Below, piece by piece: positions 9,321 to 16,291 of a stretch of 64,000 nt of DNA. The position numbers and the translations under genes are program-made. Source of the stretch: Bifidobacterium longum subsp. infantis ATCC 15697 = JCM 1222 = DSM 20088 (GTDB taxonomy: Bacteria > Actinomycetota > Actinomycetes > Actinomycetales > Bifidobacteriaceae); the NCBI RefSeq assembly GCF_000269965.1, contig NC_017219.1, forward strand, positions 310,001 to 374,000, written 5' to 3'. Numbering within the stretch: the stretch's first letter is position 1; each line of letters begins with the position of its first letter. The notes beneath the pieces were generated by a model that saw only the letters and a list, made by a program, of their open reading frames with translations, was not told the DNA's origin and ran no database searches.

Positions 9321-9548
9321 GTGCGGGACGCCGTTATTGTTGGAATTTGTTCCCATTTATGCTGAAATGTGTCAGCGGTAGCATATTTAACCCTATAGCC
9401 GATGGATTTATCAAAAAATCGATGAATGCGGCAAGGTATGACCGTCTTGGCTGACGTAAGCTGAAGCCACAACAGAAGAACGAACCAAGATAAACAGGCC
9501 GCACGAAAAGAAAAAGGCCTTTCGCTGTTTGGTGTGGGTGGGAGCCGG

Positions 9549-10028
9549 TCAGGTGGTGACGGTTCGTAGGTCGAGTCTGCCGCAGGTCAGGTAGATCATC
9601 GTGGAGAAGTACTCCATGTTGCGGAAGCCCCGGGCACGGGTCTTGACGTGCCGGATGACGCTGTTCAGGCCCTCGAGGACCGCGTTGGTGCGCCGGTGGT
9701 CGAAATAGGCCAGGATGTAGTCCCAATGGCGGCGCAGCTGTCGGGCCAGGGCCTTCATGGGCTCCAGCCGTGAATGCATCATCCACGAGCACAGGGCCCT
9801 GAACCCGGCCTCGGCCTCCGCGCGGCTGGCGCTGTCGGCGTAGATGTCCTGCAGGGTCTCGCGCATCCGGCAGGCCCGGGCGGTCTTGAGCCGCTGTTTT
9901 TGCAGGCCGCGCTTGGTCTCCAATTGGAGTTCGGTCAGGCTGGACTCGTTCCCGGGCCACAGGTATTTCGTGCGTTTGAGCAGCGCGTTGTGCCCGCCCT
10001 CGGCCTTTCTGACCCTGTCGACGGAGCT
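9549..10028 (-). pseudogene. ISL3-family transposase, C-terminal remnant
   Basis: About 155 residues remain. The tract WDYILAYFDHRRTNAVLEGLNSVIRHVKTRARGFRNMEYFSTMIYL is the conserved C-terminal part of ISL3 DDE transposases (glutamate in LEGLNS). The 5' part is missing, and the remnant stops where the IS256-type element begins at 10029. Homology beyond that point is not visible in this window. Confidence 0.85.
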
Positions 10029-11487
10029 TGTCAAGTTATTTGTGTTTGGGGTGTGTTTTATAAATAAGGTTCCATTCGTTCGGGGTATGCGGCCGCGAGT
10101 TGGGCGAGGGCCTGTTTCCAGTTGGTCGTCATGCGCCCCTCGATGAGCCTTCCCTCGCTTTTGCGCCTGGTTTTGTTGCCGTCTTTGGCGCGTTTGAGGC
10201 TGCGTTTGTCCTCGATGTCGCAGATTGCCAGCCAGAACAGCTTGACCACGGCCTGGTCGTTGGGGAACTGGCTGCGGTTGCGGCTGACCTTGCGCGACTG
10301 GTAGTCGGGCGATTCGATGCTGTTGGTGGTGTACGCCACCCGGCGGAGCATGGGCGGGAACCGCGGGAACGGGACGAACCGGTCCCACGAGCGTTTCCAC
10401 GTGGCGGCCACCGACGGGTATCTCCGGCCGAGCTCGCTTTCCGCGAACTCGCCGAGCGCCTTTTCCGCGGCCTGCCCGTTGGGCGCGCGGTACACGCTCC
10501 TGAGCGCCGCGCACACCCTCTTCCTGTCGTGGTCGGCGACGAACCTGTTGGCCGCGCGTATCGGGTGCGCCACGCAGGTCCGCGCGATCGCCTTGGGCCA
10601 CGTGGCCTCCACGGCCTCGGGCAGGCCCTTGAGCCCGTCGCAGCACACGATCAGCGCGTCGGCCATGCCCCGGTTGGCCATCTCGGCGCACACGTGCGCC
10701 CGGAAGGAGGCGCCCTCGTTGTCCTGGACCCACATGCCAGGCACATGCTTGAACCCGTCCATGTCGACGCCGATGGCGATGTGCGCCGCCTTGGGCAGCA
10801 CTCTGCCGTTGTCGCGCACCTTGACCCTGACGGCGTCCAGGTACACGACCGGATAGGACTCGTCCAGCGGCCGCTCCTGCCATTCGAGCACGGCGTCGCT
10901 CACCGCGTCGGTGATGTTGGATATCGTCTCGGGGCTCAGGTCCGTGCCGATCGTCTTGGCGAGGTGGTGCTGGATGTCGCGCACCGTCATGCCGCCCGCG
11001 TACAGGGATATGATCATCTCGTCCAGTCCGCCCAGCCTCCTGGAATGCTTGGGCGCCAACCTCGGGGTGAACGAGCCGTCCCTGTCGCGGGGAACCTGCA
11101 CGGCCGCCTCTCCCACCGGCGTGGACGGCGTCTTGGGATACGAGCCGTTGCGCGAGTTCGCATGCCCGCCGCCCGCCTTCGACTCCCTGTCGCCGGGCGC
11201 GTAGCCCAGGTGCGACGTCATCTCCGTCTGCAGGCCGCGTTCCAGGGCGGCCCTCGTGAGCTCGCCCGGTAGTCCGCCGTCGCCGGTGAGCTCGATCTGC
11301 CCGCCGTCTATCCGTTCGAACAGGGGGTCCAGCGCTCCCGACGCGACCAGCGAGTCCACCAGGGACCGCGAATCCGTCACGGCACCATTGTCGTTCCCGG
11401 CCACATCGCCGGCCATAGGCTTCACTGCCTCGGTCACCATGATCGTTTCCTTTCCATCAGATGATCCCATACACAAACAATTAGACA
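10029..11487 (-). mobile_element. IS256-family insertion sequence
   Basis: The ends are imperfect inverted repeats of about 25 bases: left TGTCAAGTTATTTGTGTTTG and, on the opposite strand at the right, TGTCTAATTGTTTGTGTATG. They enclose one transposase gene. No target duplication is seen: the flanks (gacggagct on the left, ccctctcag on the right) differ. The element therefore probably lost one original partner through deletion or recombination after insertion. Confidence 0.85.
10058..11440 (-). CDS. IS256-family (mutator type) transposase
   Basis: 460 residues from ATG at 11440 preceded by GGAAAGGAAA; a 16-residue longer frame lacks such a site. Typical features are the N-terminal LTRAALERGLQTEMTSHLGY and GSFTPRLAPKHSRRLGGLDEMIISLYAGGMTVRDIQ, DDE-region tracts YPVVYLDAVRVKVRD and CCDGLKGLPEAV, and the C-terminal TTNSIES. 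The length is slightly above the usual 400 because of an N-terminal extension. The gene appears intact, so the element could still move. Confidence 0.93.
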   Translation of the reverse strand: MVTEAVKPMAGDVAGNDNGAVTDSRSLVDSLVASGALDPLFERIDGGQIELTGDGGLPGELTRAALERGLQTEMTSHLGYAPGDRESKAGGGHANSRNGSYPKTPSTPVGEAAVQVPRDRDGSFTPRLAPKHSRRLGGLDEMIISLYAGGMTVRDIQHHLAKTIGTDLSPETISNITDAVSDAVLEWQERPLDESYPVVYLDAVRVKVRDNGRVLPKAAHIAIGVDMDGFKHVPGMWVQDNEGASFRAHVCAEMANRGMADALIVCCDGLKGLPEAVEATWPKAIARTCVAHPIRAANRFVADHDRKRVCAALRSVYRAPNGQAAEKALGEFAESELGRRYPSVAATWKRSWDRFVPFPRFPPMLRRVAYTTNSIESPDYQSRKVSRNRSQFPNDQAVVKLFWLAICDIEDKRSLKRAKDGNKTRRKSEGRLIEGRMTTNWKQALAQLAAAYPERMEPYL

Positions 11488-11844
11488 CCCTCTCAGAATG
11501 ACCGGCCGGCGTTTTTCGTCGCCTCCACCGGCAGCCCGGTCTGCCCGAGCATGCCCGGCGTGGTGTTCTGCCGCGTCTGGACGCAGGCTGGGCTTGCGTG
11601 GCCGAAAGCCGGCAAACGGCCCAGACCCTATGATTTCCGGCATCGGCTCGCGTTCGCGAACATCGAGCGATGGGCTCGCGACGGCATGGACGTGATGGCG
11701 ATGCTGCCCTACCTGGCGGCCTACATGGGACACGCCGGCATCGGCAGCACCCCCTACTACGTGCACGCCGGCCCCGATTTCATGGACGGGTACGCGGATA
11801 TCGTCGCCGACGCCGAACGAGTGGTCCCCGGAAACGGGGGGACC
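11488..11844 (+). pseudogene. Tyrosine recombinase, C-terminal remnant (second cassette integrase)
   Basis: The frame is open directly from the IS256 end: DRPAFFVASTG..., PRPYDFRHRLAFANIERW (RHxxR-like box), YMGHAGIGSTPYYVH (catalytic His and Tyr). Only the catalytic C-terminus of about 119 residues is left, so the IS256-type element cut this gene. The frame runs without a stop into the following recombinase. In intact multi-integrase cassettes consecutive genes usually overlap with separate stops, so the stop may have been lost. Confidence 0.75.
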
Positions 11845-13014
11845 ATGAACACGGCAAGACCGATGAACACCAGGCCGGACGAACCGGATTTCTGGCGTGT
11901 CGCGCGCGGCTGGCTGCACCACCGGCTTTCCCGCGTGCGCGGCAACTCGCCGAAGACCGTCGAGGCATGCCGCATCGGCCTGGAATCCTACATCCGATGG
12001 CTCGAGACCATGGAAGGCGTGGAACGCGACGACATCGGGTTCGGGCATTTCGACCGGGCGCACCTGGGCCGGTGGGTCGAATGGATGCGGGCCGGACGCG
12101 GATACTCGGACCGCACCATCATGCTGAGGATGACGACGATGCGCGCATTCCTCGGCCACGCGAGCCTCGAGCATCCGACGTTGACCGCATTGGCCAACGA
12201 CGCGGCCGGCATACGTGTCAGACCACCCGCGCGAAAACCCGTCGACCACCTCGGGGAGGAGCACACCAAAGCGTTGCTGACCGCATGGGGCACCGGCGAC
12301 GCCAAATCGCGCAGGAACCGCATGCTCCCGATCCTCATGTACGACACCGCCGCCAGGATCGGCGAACTCGCCGCCCTGACACTCGAGGACGTGAGGATGG
12401 ACGAGCCGGCCAGGATCACGATCACAGGCAAACGCGGCAAGACACGGATCGTGCCCATGGGAGAAAGGACGCGACGTCACCTGACGTCCTACCTCGACGA
12501 ATTCCATCCCGACACGGACGGGAGCGACGGAGCCAGACCGTTGTTCCACTCGACGAGGAACGGCACCATCCGCCCGCTCTCCGTGGACCGGATCGACGAG
12601 ATCCTCAAAACCGCGGCGTCAAAGGCACGCGGGACGTGCCCCTCCATGCCCGGACGTATCCACTGCCGCCTGATACGACGGACCCGTGCCATGGACCTCT
12701 ACCAACAGGGCGTGCCACTGCCGACCGTCATGCAACTGCTCGGCCACGAAAGCATGAGCACCACCAGCGCGTTCTACGCGTTCGCGACCCTCGACATGAT
12801 GCGCAAGGCCGTCGACGCGGCCGACCCCGGCCCCGACCCGCCAAGGAGACATGGCTCAGCGAACAACGGCTCCGACAGCTCCGCACCCTCAAATAGCCAG
12901 AAAACGTTAAACCGGGAAACAACACGGAATGCGGCACTCCCACCACAATCCCGAACCGTTTCCCGGCTTAACAACAAACCCGGCTTAATCACTGTTAAAC
13001 CGATATCGGTTTAA
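11845..13014 (+). pseudogene. Tyrosine recombinase (third cassette integrase), probably damaged
   Basis: ATG at 11845 after GGGGGG. N-terminal SAM-like core-binding domain (RVRGNSPKTVEACRIGLESYIRWLE), catalytic Arg in TAARIGELAALTLEDV, Lys in TGKRGKTRIVP, box II IHCRLIRRTRAMDLYQQG and LLGHESMSTTSAFY with the Tyr. Two oddities suggest decay. The residue three before the box II Arg, usually His, is Arg (CGC at 12667). A plausible C-terminus ETWLSEQRLRQLRTLK followed by TAG (12894-12896) is in another frame, while the main frame runs on to a stop inside the palindrome. It could be an active variant, but a broken gene is more likely. Confidence 0.65.
12907..12971. repeat. Imperfect inverted repeat at integrase cassette end
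   Basis: TTAAACCGGGAAAC (12907-12920) and GTTTCCCGGCTTAA (12958-12971) pair at 13 of 14 positions. They lie just inside the long palindrome and may be recombinase sites. Confidence 0.5.
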
Positions 13015-13017
13015 CAG
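12992..13017. repeat. 26-bp perfect palindrome at the end of the integrase cassette
   Basis: CTGTTAAACCGAT (12992-13004) is followed at once by its reverse complement (13005-13017), with no loop. It marks the border between the recombinase gene and the IS3 remnant. Mobile integrase cassettes of B. longum are reported to be bordered by palindromes of about 20 bp, which this fits. Confidence 0.8.
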
Positions 13018-13303
13018 CGACATGGGATGGCAGTACCAGCACCCATGGTGGCGCGAGGAACTCGAACGACTGAACATCCGCCAGTCGATGAGCCGCAAGG
13101 GCAACTGCCTGGACAACGCCGCCACCGAACGGGTGTTCGGCCACTTGAAGGACGAGTTCTACAGGGGACGGGAGTTCGACTCGTACGAGCAATTCAAGGC
13201 CGAGCTCGACGCGTACATCGTGCACTGGAACACCAAACGACGCCAGATACGACTCGAGGGACACACTCCGGAGGAATTCCGGAACATGTCCCTCACAGCT
13301 TAA
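13018..13303 (+). pseudogene. IS3-family transposase OrfB, 3' remnant
   Basis: The 93 residues from 13022 include RQSMSRKGNCLDNAATERVFGHLKDE (last catalytic Glu region of IS3 OrfB) and YIVHWNTKRRQIRLEGHTPEEFR, ending at TAA. OrfA and the rest of OrfB are absent. The break coincides with the palindrome, so the recombinase cassette probably inserted into this IS. Confidence 0.88.
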
Positions 13304-13380
13304 ACCCTGTATCCTGATATACAACGTCCAACAAACGTCGAGTATCGCACAAGGACTCGAACGGGAGTATTCTCGATATC

Positions 13381-13770
13381 ATGAGCGAAACGAGCAGCGA
13401 CTGGCAAAAGACCACCATTGATTCCGCCCAAGCGGCGGCTCACCCGGAAACCGCGCAGGCGGTGGCGCGCATCAAAGCGCTGCGCCAAACCATCGATAAC
13501 ATCGATTCGGCGGCCATCGCATTACTGGCCGAGCGGTTCAAGACCACCTCGCAGGTCGGCGTGCTCAAAGCCAACGCCGGATTCGCGCCCGAAGACACCA
13601 AGCGTGAGGACTATCAGATCGAGCGCCTCCACCGCATCGCCATCGATGCCGGGCTTGATCCGGAAATTGCCGAAATGTACCGTGAATTCGTGGTTACCGA
13701 AGCCAAGAAGCGCCACCAGCGCATAGCCGATGCCGGTGGCGACCCGGGCGTACTCGACGTATTCGCCTGA
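13381..13770 (+). CDS. Chorismate mutase (AroQ type)
   Basis: 129 residues. The chorismate mutase II helical fold is recognisable from ARIKALRQTIDNIDSAAIALLAERFKTTSQVGVLKA, DYQIERLHRIAIDAGLDPEIAEMYREFVVTEAKKRHQR. It converts chorismate to prephenate for Phe/Tyr synthesis in the cytoplasm. Arg in IKALRQ, Arg in AERF and Lys in VLKA are the expected substrate contacts. GGGAG lies about 14 bases before the ATG. No other aromatic amino acid gene is adjacent. Confidence 0.9.
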   Translation: MSETSSDWQKTTIDSAQAAAHPETAQAVARIKALRQTIDNIDSAAIALLAERFKTTSQVGVLKANAGFAPEDTKREDYQIERLHRIAIDAGLDPEIAEMYREFVVTEAKKRHQRIADAGGDPGVLDVFA

Positions 13771-13891
13771 TTCGCCCGCAGCGAATGGGCACCTTTCGGA
13801 TATTCGTCTATAGGGCAAGTTGCCTGCAGCGACTACATTAATACGGGAATGGAATGCCCATAGTGGCCGACTGTATGAATGGGATACGTAG

Positions 13892-15934
13892 ATGAGATGT
13901 GGCACCGCACTGGTCAGTTGCGCATTGTGCGTGGCTTCGATTCTCGGCGGTGCTTGGATGTCTCGTCCGACTCCGGTTGATTACGGTCCGGTGCTCGCTA
14001 CGGCAAGTGATATGTACGCCGTCACCGATGCCGAAGGGGAGCCGGTCCGTTGGTATGTGGTAGGGAAGGGCGGCGCCGGCAATGGCGCCAGTGCCGATTC
14101 CGGCAATAGCGGTTCCACTGATACCGATTCCGCCAATAGTGATTCCGGCACGTCCAAGGTTTCTCGTGTCCCCGCTTCCGCCGCCACCCTGCCATGGAAA
14201 GTCAGCGTCACCTACTCGCTTGACGGTCCGAACGTCGAGGCAAACGAGGTTGCCGGCGCGTCTGGACTGATCGGCGTGTATATCGATATTAAGCCGCAAA
14301 CCAAGGAGGCCAACCGTACGATCCCGGTTGTCGCCTTTACCGTGCCTACGCAGGTAGCCGATGATGTTTCCGCTGACAACTCCATTACGGTGACCATGCA
14401 AGGTTCCAATACCGTAGTCGCTGCAGCTGGAAAAGCCGCAACCGGCTTGGAATTCAGCTGCTATATGAACGCCAAAGACTTCTCCATGAGTTCCGTGGCG
14501 CTCGCCGTATTGCCTTCCAATTCCAGCAGTCCGGCAGTTGGTGCTAATCCCGATGCCGCGAATGCTGCCGCACAGCCTGCTGCCGATACGGATGTCGCCC
14601 AACTCACCGCCTCTGCCGCCACACTGGTCGATGCGCTGACCGACGCCGGTTCCGGTGAACAGCAACAGCTCATCGAGCAGCTTCAAACCCTGCGCGATAA
14701 CGAGCGTGCGCTGAACAAGTCTGTAGTGGCCGAACGCGAAACCGCCCATAAGCGGACGTTTGAAGACTATATGGCCGCGTATGTGGGCTCATATACCACG
14801 CACCTGTCTGGATCGATTGGTACCTCCACCCAGTTGCCGGCGTTGATGGGCACGGCCGGCGAACTATCCGGGGACACGCCTTTGGCTCAAGCCGTACTCG
14901 ACTTGGCCAACGCGGTGAACAACGTCAGTGCCGCACATCAGCATGCCGGTGCGGTCGATGCGTTGGACGAGGTGATTCGCCGCATCCAGCAGCAAGGCAC
15001 CAGCGGACTGGTGGATGATCTGACCGCCGAGGCTTCGGAGGAAGCCACTCGAGGCTCCAAACAATACGCCGATGGACAGAGCCAGCTCTCCGCCGCAATG
15101 ATTCCGTATTCGATGAAATACACGGACTTCTATACGGCCAATTTGAGCGCCCTGACCGGTGGCACGTCCTCGGGCGCCACCGCTTACGAGAGCCAAGCCA
15201 TCGCCGAAACCAACGGTAGCGATGAACTCGCCGACGCTCAATCCAAGGTCGATGCCGCGATGAGCACGCTTGCCACCGCCTCCGAGCATACGGGCAAAGC
15301 CACGGCCTTGCGCCAGATTGTATTGCGATTCTCCGATCAGTTCGAAGGCGGCACGTCCTCGGCTTCCGGCAGTGATGGTGATGGCTCGTCCGGTGATGTC
15401 TCTTCCGGTCCGGTGACCGAGGCTCAGGCACTGACTAGCCTGGTCGATTCGCAATCGCAATCGTTCTACGGTAAGACCCGGGCCACCCAAGCCAAGCGTA
15501 AGGCCGATGCCGCCCGTAAGCAGGCCAAAGCCGTGCAACAGCAGCAGTCGCAGCATTCCAAGGCCTCACTGGTCGATGACACCATGTCCATGTCTGCTGG
15601 CGATGTGATGAACTATGCGGGTGGTCTTACTTCGGCCATCGGTGGTGGTGATAAGTCCGACTCGTCTAAGAGCGCTGGTTCGGGAACGAACGACTCAGCC
15701 AAGTCGAGCGATACTGACGATTCCGGCAACAATCTTGACACCGCTCCAGTACTGTTCGGTTTTGGCACTGGCGGCACGCTGCTCAAGCACGATATGAACG
15801 CGCTGATTAATGAGACCGTGAAAATCAGTGATGCTGGCACGCTCTTGGCGCAGGCCGTCGCGCAGCTCGACAGCCCCAATACGCAACAGAAAACCGCCGA
15901 AACCCGATATCTCATCGTGATTCCGACGGTGTGA
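13892..15934 (+). CDS. Large secreted Ala/Ser/Gly-rich protein of unknown function
   Basis: 680 residues. The N-terminus MRCGTALVSCALCVASILGGAW is a probable signal or anchor segment, so the protein is likely exported. The body is rich in Ala, Ser, Thr and Asp, with two linker-like tracts (near residues 55-85 and 485-510) and long helical, coiled-coil-prone parts (SLVDSQSQSFYGKTRATQAK...QQQSQHSK). No catalytic motif is recognised and no LPXTG is present. GGGA precedes the ATG by 8 bases; a start further upstream is possible. It may be a cell-envelope structural or export-accessory protein (weak inference). Confidence 0.6.
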   Translation: MRCGTALVSCALCVASILGGAWMSRPTPVDYGPVLATASDMYAVTDAEGEPVRWYVVGKGGAGNGASADSGNSGSTDTDSANSDSGTSKVSRVPASAATLPWKVSVTYSLDGPNVEANEVAGASGLIGVYIDIKPQTKEANRTIPVVAFTVPTQVADDVSADNSITVTMQGSNTVVAAAGKAATGLEFSCYMNAKDFSMSSVALAVLPSNSSSPAVGANPDAANAAAQPAADTDVAQLTASAATLVDALTDAGSGEQQQLIEQLQTLRDNERALNKSVVAERETAHKRTFEDYMAAYVGSYTTHLSGSIGTSTQLPALMGTAGELSGDTPLAQAVLDLANAVNNVSAAHQHAGAVDALDEVIRRIQQQGTSGLVDDLTAEASEEATRGSKQYADGQSQLSAAMIPYSMKYTDFYTANLSALTGGTSSGATAYESQAIAETNGSDELADAQSKVDAAMSTLATASEHTGKATALRQIVLRFSDQFEGGTSSASGSDGDGSSGDVSSGPVTEAQALTSLVDSQSQSFYGKTRATQAKRKADAARKQAKAVQQQQSQHSKASLVDDTMSMSAGDVMNYAGGLTSAIGGGDKSDSSKSAGSGTNDSAKSSDTDDSGNNLDTAPVLFGFGTGGTLLKHDMNALINETVKISDAGTLLAQAVAQLDSPNTQQKTAETRYLIVIPTV

Positions 15935-15994
15935 TGGTGTATGCGGGAAAATCCGCATGGGACAGGTGCCCAATACGCGTAAAGTGCGTTATCG

Positions 15995-16212
15995 GTGTGG
16001 GACGCCGCGTCAAAAACTGGCTTTTTCGATGCGGCGTCCCACACCCTCTTGTAAGTCAGAGCTAACTATAGTTTGAAGAATGGCTAAATTCCAAGGATCT
16101 GTTGATTTGGTCTGTGGGACGCCGTGTATATAAAACGTTTGACACGCGTGGTGGCCCACGCTATTGTGGGCCGCCAGCTTACAATGCGGGATATTTGCGT
16201 GCCGTCCCACAG
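15995..16212. repeat. Two inverted-repeat modules built on TGTGGGACG
   Basis: Module 1: GTGTGGGACGCCGC (15995-16008) and its reverse complement (16031-16044), a perfect 14-bp stem. Module 2: CTGTGGGACG (16112-16121) and CGTCCCACAG (16203-16212), enclosing an inner stem GGCCCAC/GTGGGCC (16153-16159, 16166-16172). The stretch 15935-16237 holds no gene. Module 1 may also serve as the terminator of the secreted-protein gene. Confidence 0.65.
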
Positions 16213-16237
16213 TCGTGTCATCCGAACGTCAAAAAAC

Positions 16238-16274
16238 AAAAGAGGGGAACCTCAATAGGAGGTTCCCCTCTTTT
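16238..16274. terminator. Bidirectional terminator at the valS end
   Basis: A 16-bp perfect stem (16238-16253 with 16259-16274) carries A-rich and T-rich flanks on both sides. It ends valS on the minus strand 18 bases after its stop. Confidence 0.9.
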
Positions 16275-16291
16275 GCTGCTGCGCGCAACGC

